This document shows positions 12,037-25,600 of a DNA stretch of 64,000 bases, piece by piece. A program made the position numbers and the translations under genes. This DNA comes from Cristatella mucedo (taxonomy: Eukaryota; Bryozoa; Phylactolaemata; Cristatellidae). Every line of letters starts with the position of its first letter. Positions within the stretch are counted from its first letter, which is position 1. The notes under the pieces were generated by a model. The model did not search any database. It was not told the DNA's origin and was given only the letters and a program-made list of their open reading frames with translations. The stretch is from the NCBI GenBank assembly GCA_009760855.2, contig WPIO01000003.1, positions 13,507,001 through 13,571,000 of the forward strand. The letters are read 5' to 3'.

Positions 12037-13729
12037 AGAAAAGTATTTTTCAATTTTTACCTGGTGAGCATCTGGTCCGTCGAAATCAACAGCAGACTAG
12101 TGTGCACGCCCTAAGAAAGCCTCTGAAATCGCTCGGTAAGAGAGGCAGTCGTTGGACTCAACGATCTCTGGGTATGGATATCGATCTAGCTTTTTGTGAA
12201 ATACTCGGTGTGGCTTGGTTTCCAGATAAAGCAGTGTGGGTGTGTAGAAGCCTTAAGACACGGTCGAAGGCAAAATAGTCGAAGCATGTTAGCAGCAAAC
12301 GAAAAAAAGATTTTAAACGTGGTTGATTGAGCTGAGTTGCTACCATTGCATCCAAGTTTTTGCGGCCTGTGCCATTAACGGAATAAGGACAGTGGGAAAA
12401 CCAGCAGGTATCGAGTGCTTGCTGGAGCTTTGGGCTAACTGAAATCGCGAGCCTCTGCATCCTCTACCCCTACAAATGCCGGTACTTCTCTCCTTACCAA
12501 CAATCTCCATGCGTCAATCAGTACTGGAAACTAATCCTACTCAACCCACATTTAGAACATTTGATTTTCCTATATTCTGTATTTGCCTCTGCGTCCCCCC
12601 AGCTCACCTTATTCTGTATTTTTCTGACTGTACCCTTTAATCCCCTCCTTTCCATTACCGAAGACCATTAGCCTATTCGTGCGACCTCCCTAAGATTTTG
12701 GGTATGGAGCTTCTTTCACCTGATCTTGTGAGTTGTTCACTGGAGAACGCTTACCCGAAAAGTCGGAGCTTGGCGTTCATAGTCCATGGTAGCTGCAGGC
12801 AGCCAAAATATGCTTCGGTCAGCCTGCTAAGAAAGAATTTGTTCTGAGGAACAGTAATTATATGCACGATTCAGATTTAAAAAACCCTATTAGTGTCTCT
12901 TTGCAGTTTGTTGTTTCAGACAACGTTATCCACAAACACTTGCTCCAGGGATAACATACTTACAAACTAACTTATGCCACAAAACCCTGCGTTTTAAACG
13001 ACCTCACTCAAATCTCAAGTATGTTGGCAACCGGCTTCGAGGTTACGAGTGCAGCCTACTAATCCACATTCAATATAAGACAACTTTCCTTCCTCGGTGT
13101 TTTCTTGAAAAATGTAATTCGTTATCTAGATTGGCGATAAAGATCAGTGCAAAGGTTCTAATTAGTACATTCTCTGACCTCGATACTAAATCTACGATAT
13201 GCCATACATGAATGGCAGTGGCTAAAGCAAGTTGTTAATGCCAGTGTTAATGTTATTTCAGCATATTTCACTGACCTCAGCCCCAATGAACTAGTGTTCT
13301 ATGGAGCGTCCCAAAAATTTTTTTTAACTTTCTAATACACAAAGTTGACTAATTTTAATTTAAAATGGTAGCAGGTTCGAGGCATTAAACGGGTGCACAG
13401 AGGTACATCGGCTAGTCCTTCTCGTACTTAAAGGACTTGAGAATGGGATAGTTTACTTGCAAATTTTTTCTACTTATAATGTTTTGAGCCTACAGTCGAA
13501 GTGAAACAGTTTTAGCCATCAGCGTGAGAAAATCCTGTGGATCTATGGCTTCTTGCGTTATCCCGGCCTCCTTTCTATACTTGACTTGTCTGGAAAGGAG
13601 GCCATCGAAAAAGCTAGCAGACCACACCTGCAGCAGCTACTGCATTAATTTGACAATAGACAGCTGCAATATATCGAGGAGAGGATTTATAGAAGCCAAC
13701 TAACCAGTACCTAGATTCGCTAGTGTAAC

Positions 13730-13915
13730 TCGTATTTTTTCGTGTATAAGCCCCCCCCCCCGATGTTCAAGTCCCTCCAATTTTTTTTAAACCGACAAGA
13801 AAAGAATTATTTTTATTCAATTAACAATGAACTGCACAAACTCAATGCTCATAGTAATCACTTATATCACTATCCTCGGCATCAGATATGAAAATATAAA
13901 ATGTAACTGGAATTA
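13730..13915 (-). mobile_element. DNA-transposon 3' end remnant, copy 1 (possibly Tigger/pogo-like)
   Basis: A TATTTTTTCGTGTATAAGCC end is followed by a C run. Reading the - strand gives an Asp/Ser-rich ending (DAEDSDISDYY) typical of DDE_1/CENPB-like transposase C-termini. The same arrangement recurs at 14330-14515. The family is inferred; no catalytic domain remains. Confidence 0.4.
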
Positions 13916-14329
13916 ATTATCGCGGTGCATTTCGGTTCGCCGTGGGCTCCAGCTCACGGGGGGGGGGGGCGGGACTACAAGCAAGCGCTACACGGGAACG
14001 AAGAATATACAAGCCATAACAGCGGAAGTGCTTATCTCAAGCCCTTGTAGGTCATTGGACCATTATTGCCTTGCGTGGTGCCCGAATCGTCGGCGAACGC
14101 AGTGTAACCGTCCAGATGCATTGCTGGGCAAGGGCGTACCAAACTCACATGTCCAGTCAACGTCAGGTGCCCTGAAGCCAAGATTACAAGGAGTAATCGC
14201 AAATCCGGGCAAGCTTCCAGGTCAGGCGCCTGCCCAGCCGGTGCCCCATATCGCTTTACAGCTGTCCCAGCCAACCGAACCTCTCCTGGGTATATGTACC
14301 CAGGCGAGGTTCAGTTGGCACGAGGTGCG

Positions 14330-14515
14330 AACAGGGAAGGTACTGCATTTTACCGTATATAAGCCTCCCCCAATGTACATTCTCCCCAATTTGTGAGTAA
14401 ATTTTTTTGGAAAAAAATATTTTCATTGAATGAATAAACTGAACAATATCGAGACTATAGTCACTCATGTCACTATCATTATCCTCTGCATCAAACATGG
14501 TGCTGATTAACAAGC
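14330..14515 (-). mobile_element. DNA-transposon 3' end remnant, copy 2
   Basis: TTTACCGTATATAAGCCTCC end, then AATTT and A-rich sequence. The - strand reads DAEDNDSDMSDYSLD. Parallel to the copy at 13730-13915, in the same orientation and 600 bases apart. Confidence 0.4.
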
Positions 14516-16508
14516 CTAGCGAACATATTTTCGCGAACGTTAGTCTTTGTTGGGTGGCTTACAAAGCAGGTGCGTTATTTAGCATAATATTAAAGCAAAA
14601 GAAAGGTAGAGTAGCATCCCTGGAATAAGCCCTCTCTCCATTAACAGACCCTAAATTTGTTAAAAAAAAAGGGGGGGGGCTCCTACTCGGTAAAATCTAT
14701 CTTGGTATATCTCGAACCAGATGAGCCTTGCGAGGTTCTCGCCGATCGGCCGAAGGCGCAGGTGCGGCAGTGACAAGGCGTGGTGGATGATGATGTGCCT
14801 TCAGTCCGAAAAGTGCCGGTGCGTAACGCTAAGGGCGCCAGCAGAGGACATTCTCGAGACGTCGCAGCACCCGAGGCTATCGACAGAGCAGACTGTTCGC
14901 CGTGGAGGCACTCGAGCAGCCCACCGAATAGGATGCTGATTGGAATGCTTCTTTTCAGCATTAGAGCTTTGCGTAAGCAAACCTTTGGTCGTAGACGTCA
15001 TGGCAACCAACGTCGAGTGCTACGAATTGATCTTTCTGAACCATCTAATTTGTGACTTCGATGACGAGCATGTGGAGTGCCGCGGCTTAGATGTGCATTT
15101 GTTAGTAAGGGCGGTGTTTTGCATACAACACTGTGGCCGTCGATGGCTGTGTGCTGACGTGCCTTTGTGCGGCTGTTACATGGCTGGAATGCCGGGAGAA
15201 CTTTCCTGCTTTTCCAAACTTCTCAGTTTTGACCTGTTTCTTATAGCTGGAGTGTTATCCATATTTGTTCTGTTTAGCATGCATGATTGTAGATCACGAG
15301 GAATGTGGGTAATTGATGGTCCGCAGCTGCCACTAATGGCCTATCGGTATATATGGTGCTGCGGCCAGTTGATAGTACATTGATTATTATGGTGGCCGTG
15401 GATTTATGTGGGCACGAGTCGCGCTTTGGGGGTAATAACTGTTATGCGTTCGGGCGGCAGTTCTGAGTTGGTAGCCGTCGAATTCGGTGTAGTTGGAGAG
15501 CCTTTGGGCGACGGCGAAAAAATATATTTCGATATATGTTAGAGACTGAGCATTTATTTCTGTGCTTTGTAATGTAGGCCACATAGATTACAATAAGGCC
15601 CAAAGCCAGGACTTTTTCATGAGCGAAACTCGGATTCCGAGTGGACCAATCCGAAAATCAAGCTGAGTGGGCCTCTTCAAACCAATTTCTCTGTCCCTAG
15701 GAGCCACCAGCCAAGACTTGAGTGCATCCTTTCGAACTCACCTAATTTATTGGACACAACCAAGTGGTTGAATGCCTGAGGCCTTGCATACGCAGCTTTT
15801 TGCTAGGGGTAAAAATAAATTCTGATTATCGATTAGCATTGCTCACAGTATTCACTGTAAAGGTTTACGAAAAAGTAGATCGTGAGTAGCAAGTTTCAGT
15901 TTTTTAAGTATTCAAGGAGAGGCACTGGCAGATTATTGAGATGATTACTTAATTGGCTGCACTGGGGTATCGGGCAATCAGTTTCGACGCGGCTGAGGGT
16001 TGAATCCTTAGACGACTCGCTATGGTAATTAATTACGCGTAGATCTCACCTGATTACTAGAGATATTGAGCTGGTTATAAAGGTCAAAATATTAGCAAGC
16101 CCTTATACGAGAGGCTCTGGAAACGCTTTAGCCTATATACGTGGACGAATTAGGAAATGGAGCGATCGAGGTTGCCGCCAGGAATGCCCATTAAGCTCCT
16201 TTCTGTGAGTGGTGGCCATTCTGTAGTCACGATACCATGGCTACTGTGCAGTCTATGAAAGCGTAAGAGATTCGTGCTCGAATAGTTCTTCCGGGTGGAT
16301 ACCTTTCCTACCATCCATGCCCTTATACCACCCACTCCACTGCACGGCCTCAACCAATCAGGCAACTTGATAGATTCCGTTGGTAAAATGGGATCGCTAC
16401 GTGTGACCTGGCAATGACCATTTACTAATCGAGGTCCTGAAGAGGCGATCAATACCCAATATGCGGCAGTTGCCTTATAGGCAGCTGAGATGATTTTGAA
16501 GGCCTCAA

Positions 16509-16510
<2 letters not shown>

Positions 16511-16557
<47 letters not shown>
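16511..16557. repeat. (TA)n microsatellite
   Basis: TA dinucleotide run with one CATA interruption, about 100 bases before the MTMR9-like start codon. Confidence 0.9.
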
Positions 16558-16652
16558 TATCTCATGCTCGTGCCAGGCTCGCGTTGTCTGCCCCTGTTGT
16601 CACCCCTTACCCCCTTAGCGGAAGTTGGAGCCGATGTTATGCTTCTGCTTGC

Positions 16653-19600
16653 ATGGAACTGTCGGAGTTTATCACTATACCGAAGGTTGATAGCGTAACG
16701 CTATTAAATCCGTTTGGTGAAGAATTTTTGGGGAGCCTATGCATAACGAGCCATCGTCTTCTGTTCACCGCAAGGGATGACACTCGAGGTCCTAAGGAAA
16801 TATGGGTAAGGATTGCTAGTGCTGGGCGTGCCTCCTCCCCGAGGTTCTTCTATGCAGTTGCTCCTTTCTAGCTATTGAAATTTGACCTATTTGTCAGGTA
16901 ATCGTGTGGTGCGGGGTACGACATGGCTTTTTTTGCAAATGGGTAGCCGAGCCCTGGCGTTGCAGTAATCCTGCGACTAGCTCGCATCGACCAGATAATC
17001 GCGAATTACCTCGATGGTATGTTCGGTATTGCTTGGAGAAGCCTGACCAATCGCCATGCTTTCATTAGCCGTCCTGTTAACCCCCAATTATAGTAGCCAG
17101 GGTATGCTAGAGTGACCGCGGAGGAAGCTGCCGTGTGTCAACGCCGTCGTGCTATGGCTTGGTGCGATCAGAGCAGCCTTCACCTCTGCCAACCGCACGG
17201 TGCGCTCGCACGAAGCTGGTATGGCGCTTACGGCTTTGGTTTTGGTTCAGGCTGCATGTAGCTGGGTTAGAAGAGATCTGCTGCTTCAGATCTCTTTCTG
17301 TATCGATTACATGGGTTTGACGTCATGTTAGCTGCATTTGCTCTGATACGTACGTTACACATAGGCTGTGTACACATTAATCAGGAAATAAATCGGGATC
17401 CCTGACCCTTACTCGGAATATTCTGCTTGCTGTATCCCATTTACTTTTGGTCATCCTATGCCGGTATAGACCATCTTGCGTACTGGTAGCCATGCTTGAT
17501 TTTACTGTTTAGCTGGACTACAGAAAAGTCGATCTCGTGACGAGAAGTCAAGAGCATTCTGGCAAACTGACGTTATACTGCAAGGACTTCACTGTGCTTC
17601 AGCTGATTATTAGCAATACTGCCGAGTGCAAGCAAGTTGCTTCCTCCATTCACAAGTTGTCGAATATCGGTGAGCTATGCCAAACCTTTCTTGTATCCAA
17701 TCACTTGTGTTTCGCCGTGCTAGAATATACTTGACGCTTCACGTTTTGCATTTGAGATCATGACCAGTGGCAACTACCTTTGCCGAGGCCAACTGCATGT
17801 CAAGTTGGAATGGATATTCATTCACTTTCTTATTCGTATTCATCTGAGCATGTTTGTGCTGTCATTCTTCCGATCGCAGTATGTATGTGTAACCGGGTTC
17901 CAGGGGTCAGAGGCTGTTTCCCGCCAAACCCCGCCATACTCCGGCCACTTGCCCAGCCCCTACTTACTGCAACAGCAGCTGATCGATGGGGGGGGGGGGG
18001 GCTAACGTGCGGCAGCCAAGAGCCGGTCTGCACCAGACCACTTACCCAGCACTTCCGTGGCTTCCATTGCTTTGTGGAAAGTTTGCTTTGAGGCCATGCC
18101 CTTGGTTCTTTGACGATTAAGGTTCTCGAACTTCACGACGCATGTCGTCTTTTCCAGTCCTGCTGCTGGCAATCCTTTATTGCCCACAGCAAGATGGGTG
18201 ACAGCCACTAAGGCTCTTCTGCTGCTATATAAATGAGGGTGTTGAATAAGCTAACCTTTACTTTGCTTTATTTTATTGGTGCGTGCTGATTGGGCTCCTC
18301 GATGCTGCATAGGAGGGCATCTGACTATCTGTTTCTTTTTCATAGGTACCGTGTCGCTAACTTATCCGTTCTTCTACAAAGCCGATTTCGACAGCGTGGA
18401 AAATGGCTGGCTGGCATTTACGCCTGAGGCAGAATTTGCATCAAAGTTTAAGAATGCAACACACGAGTGGCGCTTGACATACGTCAACAAAGACTTCAAG
18501 GTATTCCGAACTGCTGCCTTCATCGCGGCATCACACAGTTCAGTAAATCCGCTTGCTAGCGTTTCTTATCAGCTTGGCATTTGTAGAGGACTGCCGATTT
18601 AGCGTAGAAGCCCCCTTCTTCCTCTCCTCTCAATTCCGTGTGGTAGTGCTATGGCGTGCCAGCTGGTCAGGCTTAAGGCAAGCTGGCTGTTTGTAACGAC
18701 GGTCAAGTCTTTGTGGTGTTGGCCTCACTGGTGGGCATTGTGTCAGCAGTGCTGCTACCGCTAGGCTGTCTTGAACAAGCTTGGCTGTGGATGTCGTGTC
18801 CCGGTTGGCACTCTCATTTGTCACTGGTGTCTGCCTGATTTCATTCAAGTTTTGTGACAACATTTTTGTTGTAGGTGTGTCCCTCGTATCCCGAAGCGAT
18901 CATTGTACCAAGGGGCGTGGATGATGACATGATCAGGAGAGCAGCCAAGTTCAGACAGCACGGCAGGTTTCCTGTGCTATGCTATAAGCATGTGCAGACA
19001 GGGGTGGGTGCCAGATTCAGTCCCCCCTTGCACCGCCCTCTCGTTGGCTTTCTCATTGTGGGGGCATAAATAAATGCGAACTTCTAGGTTTTTTGCAGTC
19101 GGTCGGTATGCTGTTGTATTTACGTTTTTCATGCTGCATCTGGGATATCAGATTTAATTGCCTTTTCCACCGGTTACCATTCTTTTACCTTATAATAATT
19201 TTGCTACTTAACCCGAATTTCTACCTTGGGCGCATTAATCATCCAGCAATCAAACAGGAATCAATCTGTCGATTGGTTGCCTAACAGAGCCCCAAATAGT
19301 ATTGCCATACAATGCTGCTATAGTGCTGGTTGAAGCTGGCTCCTAGGCTAAGGTTGCCATGAAGGTGCAAACAGTTGTTAACATTTCTGCCATGCCAACC
19401 TTAAAATGCAAAGGGCACACATTTGGCAATGCGTGCAAGCAGTTCAATTTTGATTTTGCACCAGAAATGGAATTTCTCTTACACTATATATATCGGCTGT
19501 AATATTTGTTTTAAGAGGACAAACCCATGAGAGGATGCTCATTACTTACTGTACTCAACTGCGGTCAGGTGCTTAGCATGCACCGTTGAGCTTAGCCTCA

Positions 19601-22600
19601 GCCGTGAGCCCCTCCGGCCGCCAATGCCTGGTGGCGGGGATTGATGGCATCTGCCAACGATCCCTTTAGCTTAGTGCTGCTTATTCTCGCTACGCCAGTC
19701 GTTGATCGATGGCAGCTCTCGACGAGGCAAGCTTTGCTGCCGATGGGACCGACGCTGTGCATGTGCTCGAGCATCGCCAACCCGTGAGCGGGCACCGACT
19801 TCCTCCACGCAGACGTGCCTGCTGAGGAGCAGCCAGCCGCTGACCGGCATGCAGCTGAAGCGCTCTCGCGACGACGAGCAGCTGCTCAGCGCCTACTTGG
19901 CGCCCGGAAAGCGTGCGTACATTGTCGACACTCGAAAGGCCTCGCTGGCCAAGAGCGACCAGCAGAAAGGTGCAGTGGCAGCAGCGTGTGCCAGTGTGTA
20001 GCCTGCGAAGGAGGCTCTCATCGTCTGTGAGCAGTCGTGCGGAATGCAATATTGCTCGCCTTGCCTTGCGAGCGAGCGCACAGATTTTTTTATTCGGATG
20101 GGGTGGCCGTCCGATGATCGCCGCCTGCTTGTCACTTGCAGGCGGCGGGTGCGAAGTTGAAGGCCACTATCACCAATGGAGGAGGCACAACTCGTCCATG
20201 GAGCGATGGTACGGCTTGCAGGACTCGCTGCGACAGCTTGTGGAAGGTATGCACCAGCATGGTGGGCGCTTCTTTATTGACCTGCTCACCGAAGTGGTCG
20301 TCACGGTGGCAGTGCCTGCTTCGAGTCCGAACATCGTCGCAGAAGAGCAAGTTGTATGTGCCCGACCTAGCGTCACGTGTGCGGCGTGCTCGCGAGCGAG
20401 AGGTCACTTGCTTAAGCTCATCGTAAAGTTGTAGGCGCTTTGGGCTCCTGCTCCGAACCACCCATGCGGGCACAGACCGTGAAAGCTGCTGTTCATTGGC
20501 CAACCTTACGCTGCCGCTGTAGCGATGTTCGATAGGCTAGTTCTGCCATAGATAAGTGCGTTAGTTTGCCTGTACGTTCGAGCTGGCTGTTTTAAGTTAT
20601 TCCTTCGGCTGTCTAGGAAAAGAAAAAAGAAAAGATTAGTTGATTCAGCAGGATTCAATCTCTGCAGTCGCAGAAGAGCCCTAGCGGAAGAGCCCTAGCG
20701 GCTTCGAGCGATAAAAGAATCGCTTGCTGCTGCACTCGAACCCACGAGCTGGTGGGGAAGTGTACGAGCGCCTGGGCCCTAGCACCGACGCTCAGCTGGC
20801 TAAGGGGTCCCTTTTTGCTGCGGTTGGAGGGCGAGCGCAAACGCTGATATCGCAGCATACTGTTGCAGCCTGCTCGGATCCGAGTCTGACCACCGACCAA
20901 TACCTCAGCAAGCTCAACTCCAGTCATTGGCTGGACAACGTTCGCGACGCTCTGCTCTGCTCTCTAGTCATCGTGCAGTCGATGGACAAAGAAAGTACGC
21001 TTCGAGCTCGAGTGCCGGGTGCCTCCTCCGCGCTTGCTTGCTTCGTGGGCGATGCGGGGTCCCGCAGCGGTGAGGGGGTCCCGCAGCGGTGCGGGCACTG
21101 GCACGGATTGGTGCTGCTCACCGGGCAGCTAGGCCGCGAGCTTGACTGCCTGCGTGCGTGCAATCGCTGGCAGTGCGAAATGCACGTGGCCGGCTGTAGA
21201 GCAGAGAAGCCTTGCTCAAGCTTCGGCAGGACATGCTGCTGTCTCAGCTGGCTTGTGCAGTGCGTCGAACCAAGCTGGCGGCAGGGGCGCTTGCTACTTC
21301 TCAGTGTGCTTAGCAACGGAGCACTGTGTTCTGCTGGCTGGGGCTGGCAGCTGAGCAGTGAGTTAAAGTGTGCTAAGATTGAGTCGTGCTCGTGGAAATC
21401 GGCTCGCGTTTTTTGGTCAGTTTTTGAGCGTATGTTTTCTCCACCTGAGGTGGATGTTGTTGCTCGCTACTACAAGGAGCAGGTCATTCCCTTTGATTGA
21501 GTATCGATATGTGTAGTACGTTTTTGTAGATGCCAGTGTGCTTGTTCATGGTACCGATGGCACCGACACGACGTTGCAGGCAACAAGTCTGGCTCAGCTG
21601 TTGCTCGACCCGGATTGTCGAACTGTTCGCGGGTATGGTGATGTGCACTGTTCGAATGCAGCAGTGGCCTATGCATCTCCCAGCTTCTGTTGCTGTTGCC
21701 TTGCTACTAGAGTTGGTCTAACCTAGTATGTTTTGGGTATGACCCACAATGGTACGTGAGCATAATTGGATTGTTCATCTGTGATTCTGCTACGTTTTTA
21801 TAGAAACCAACATTGGCCTAAGTTAGCATGGTTTGGTATGATCTGCAATAGTCCTTCTGTGTCAGATTTGATCTTTATATCCTTTTTAAAGCCTGCACTT
21901 CTTGGTCCTAGCTAACTAACCTATGCAGTAAACCATGAACCATCTGGGTGAGGAATCGCGATGTGCTTAATCAGAGGCGCAAATTCATATAGCATATTGT
22001 ATCATTCCACATGTGAGGGCAGATCGGATGGAGGATTGCAAAAATAGGGGTGAGGATATTTTTTCGAACGTTAATATTAATGGTCTTAAAGTTTTGCAAT
22101 GCATTGCACAAAGGATTTTTTTATACCAAAGTGGATACAAACTGCGAATGGAGTGATATTCACATGTTGTCAGACGTGAGTGATTTGGAAATTCTAGGAG
22201 TTGGATAGCATGCAATTACAAGAGAATGTTTGATCAACTGTGTGGCCTTTATTGTGAAAGGGGTCATCTAAATGAACGTTGAAAGAAAACGAAATCAGTG
22301 AATGTACAAAGTGCTGCACATGAGAATGGGAAAGCAGTAGATAGGCTGATTCCCACCTTTGTCATTGGGTCCTTATATTGGAACATCTGATGGCTGGAAT
22401 GGAAGGCATACTACTGGGGGACAGACAGGCAGTGATTTTTAGGTTGGTCTCATTTACCTTGTTGGGACTCTCATGGCATTGTTGAGGCAGACGTCTGTCG
22501 GCCATGCACTCACTCTTGTGAGATCACCTTCCATCCCAGGACACAATTCGAGGCTGAGAGTTGAATGATGGCAGAGCTAAGCATTGATGGCTATATGGCT

Positions 22601-25600
22601 TGAAGAGTAATTAACAGTAATAAAATGCCTTCGGCTGGTTCGCCGAGAATATATTTGGCCTTGTTAACTGATCCAGAGATTAGCTGCCTTCATGGGGGCT
22701 GCCCTCAGGATCCAGTGTCAGGAGTGTGGCATTTCACTTCTGATTGATCTACGAAGATTGCCTGCTGAGTGGCAGCACTGCTGTAAGATAGACATTCAAA
22801 GCTAGGCAAGAGAAGCTGTCTATCTGTGTTGGTGAGCCGTGATGGCACACTAGGTAAGGTGGTTGCTTTCACGACCTTGGTCCCGAGGTCGTGGGTTCGA
22901 TTCCTGCAGTGGGCGATCCTTTATCGCCACTGCAAGCGGTGGTGATAGCCGTAAAGGCTCTTCTGTCGCTATACAAAAAGAGGCTGTTTAATCAGCTAGG
23001 ATTTTTTTCCCCTAGCTATTTCAGGATTGCAACCGGCTTCCCTATGAGCTCATAGGAGCCGGCTCAATAGGCATTTGGAAATTAAGGCTCGTGACTGCTC
23101 AGCTTGCCTATGCAATGTTAGTGACCCTTCATCTTTGCACCGGACCTGCCTATTAATGGGATTCCTGCTAGGGAACGCCAGTTACATTCTCCATGCTGTA
23201 CGGCTCTTAACTCTGAATTAGGGATCGTGGAATCAACTCCTTATTTATCATGACACATGCTTTTCTTCATTATCTCTAGCGGTGCAATATCCATTTGTAA
23301 TGTTTTAGTAGTTTATAAATCCTGCTGACACTTTAGCTGCGCATGCATATGTACGTGTAGTTGCACATGGCAAGCATGTGTTGGCATTATGCATAGCAGC
23401 CTCGTGGTAAGCCACTGCTGTGAGCATTTCGGTACCTGCTGTGCGATAATTGCCACTTTGAAAACCTCAATTTTTTGTTTAATTCCTGCCTGTGAACCTG
23501 CTGCACTTGGTGCAGCCTAATCACCACCTGTATTCTGGGCAGGATGGATGGAAATAGCCATGCTTTGCCTATGATGGTAGCATGCAATACACCTTCGGGA
23601 GTTTGCCTGAAGTGGAGGAGCCGTTGTGTAGTGGTACCGAATACATTACGTTGCCATCTCGCTGCACGAACCTCGTGAACAGCGTAGCTAAGCCCCCTTC
23701 AACCCTAGTGGTGGTCAAAGTGGAATCGGGGCTGCATTTGGCTACTTTCTACCAGATGCCTTTCGTCGATGCTACCGGAAGCCTTTCTCACCGGGCTTCC
23801 CACGCTAAGGCGCAGAGCTGCCTCTTCCATCGCTGCCGCCATCGTCGTTCGGCTCGCAGGCAGGCGGCCCCATGCGACAAGAAGGCTGGCAACCTCTGCC
23901 CTCCGCTTCAGGCTAGAGGCGCTCGTGGAGCGTGAGTGGCTGCAGGCCGGCCACCCGTTCAGCTCGCGCTGTGCCAAACTAGCGCACGCCAGCAGCGACT
24001 GCAAGGAGGAGGCGCCAGTATTCCTGCTGTTCCTCGACTGTGTGTGGCAGGTACTAGCTCGTTGGGCGTGTTCCTTCGCCGTTGCTGCTACTGCTGCTGC
24101 TCTTCCTGCTCCCGTGGCTTCTGCTGCGTCTCTGGATATGCCGTTGGAATTGGCGGAAGTAGGACGGCTGCATGCTCGTCGGGCATGCTTGTTGCCACGC
24201 CGCTACTATGCTTACGCATGCTGTTTGTCAGGTGTGGCAACAGTACCCTGCATCGTTTGAGTTCAACGAGGACTTCCTGATAAGGCTATTCGAGCATGCT
24301 TACTGTTCCAAGTTCGGTGAGTCCGACTTGAAGGTGCGATAGCGCTGAGGCGAAAGGGAGCTGGGTCAAGGGGTCACTGTGTTAGTCAGTGTCTGGCGTT
24401 TGCTCGTTGGCTGCTTGCACGGCGAGCCACGTCGTGATGCTACATCTAATTGGTGCTCCTGCTGCCGAAATCCCCAGTCGCTAGCGTGTCGTGGCTCATC
24501 GTTAGTCGTTCATCGTTGGTTGCTCTCTACGTGCAGAGCCTTCTCGTTTTTATGCTTTTGTCAGTCGATTCGCTGCACGGCACTAGTCGACATCAGCCGT
24601 GCGAGTTGCTTGTGCTCGTCATTTACTGTTTGCGTTGTTTGTATGTGTGTGCGTTCACAATCACGTGAGCGTGTGTGCGCGTGTTTGTGTGTCCATACTT
24701 GTGTTCCTATGTGTCTCATCTGTACTGTGCTCCTGCACTTGTATTTTCTGTGCAGTCTTGAGTCGAGCAAAACTTTCGCATCCTTTGTTCCTGCCTGCAC
24801 CTCACAGCTTCTGCGCTGTCCTGTTTGGCCTGCCCTTCGAAGACCTGCGAATGCTTGAGAGACCGCCCGATTCAATTTTCCCTCATTTGTGCAGTGGCAG
24901 AAGAGCCCTGGGAGCTTTTATCCCCCTCGTAGCAGGCAATAAAGAATCGCCTCCTGCAGGACTCGAATCCGAAACCCAGGTCGTGAAATGTGCTCACCTT
25001 GCTAATCGGGCTGGTACACAGTTTTGTTTTCGTACGGGAAACATTTGCTTCCTCTCTGCTATAGGTACATTCCTTTGTGACAACATGCAAGAGCGGCAGC
25101 GCTGTCAGGTGACCACGAAGACAGTTTCGCTATGGTATGAAATGGGCGCACCTGCCGTGCACGTGCCTGTGCCATACTATATGTTCGTTCAGCTGGAGAT
25201 ATGCGGTACATTATTGCAATTCCATTTTGGCTGGGCTACCAAAAAAGCAATTAGGCCTCAGCTGCTGGTGATGAATATGGCTGTAAGGCTAGTTGACAAA
25301 TCCCAGAGGTTCAGCCACGTGTCTCCTTTGCTGAAGGAGCTGCGATTTCTCCCTGTTGATCAACAGATATTCTTACTCGCTGACCCAAAAGGTTTGTTAC
25401 GGTGTAGCTCCATACTAATCTGAACTGCTGCATCAGTTTCAGCCTCCTCATGCTCTCAGGTCTTCTATGGACAATAAATTACCTGTTCCATTACTTCGTT
25501 TAAATATAAAATAAATAAAAAAAATTAATTCGTTTGTATAGCGCCCCAAGAGAACTTAATCTCTATTCAGGCACTTGACATATGCCACAGGGCTCGAGCC

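Larger units (their letters stand above)
12037..16652. other. Intergenic spacer
   Basis: No coding exon is recognised between the poly(A) signal at 12031 and the MTMR9-like start at 16653. It holds two DNA-transposon 3' remnants (13730-13915 and 14330-14515), short C/G homopolymers near 13750, 13960 and 14670, and a TA microsatellite at 16511-16557. The MTMR9-like promoter and any 5' UTR exon must lie here or nearby, but I see no element I would name. Confidence 0.6.

Noticed and set aside
14683-15383. Overlapping frames at 14.7-15.4 kb as a possible gene
   Set aside because: No recognisable motif, both strands equally open, and no phase-consistent exons.
22865-22925. Possible functional tRNA gene
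   Set aside because: A and B boxes are present, but the sequence repeats with a fixed non-tRNA body and tail at many sites and does not fold into a clean acceptor stem; it is a SINE.
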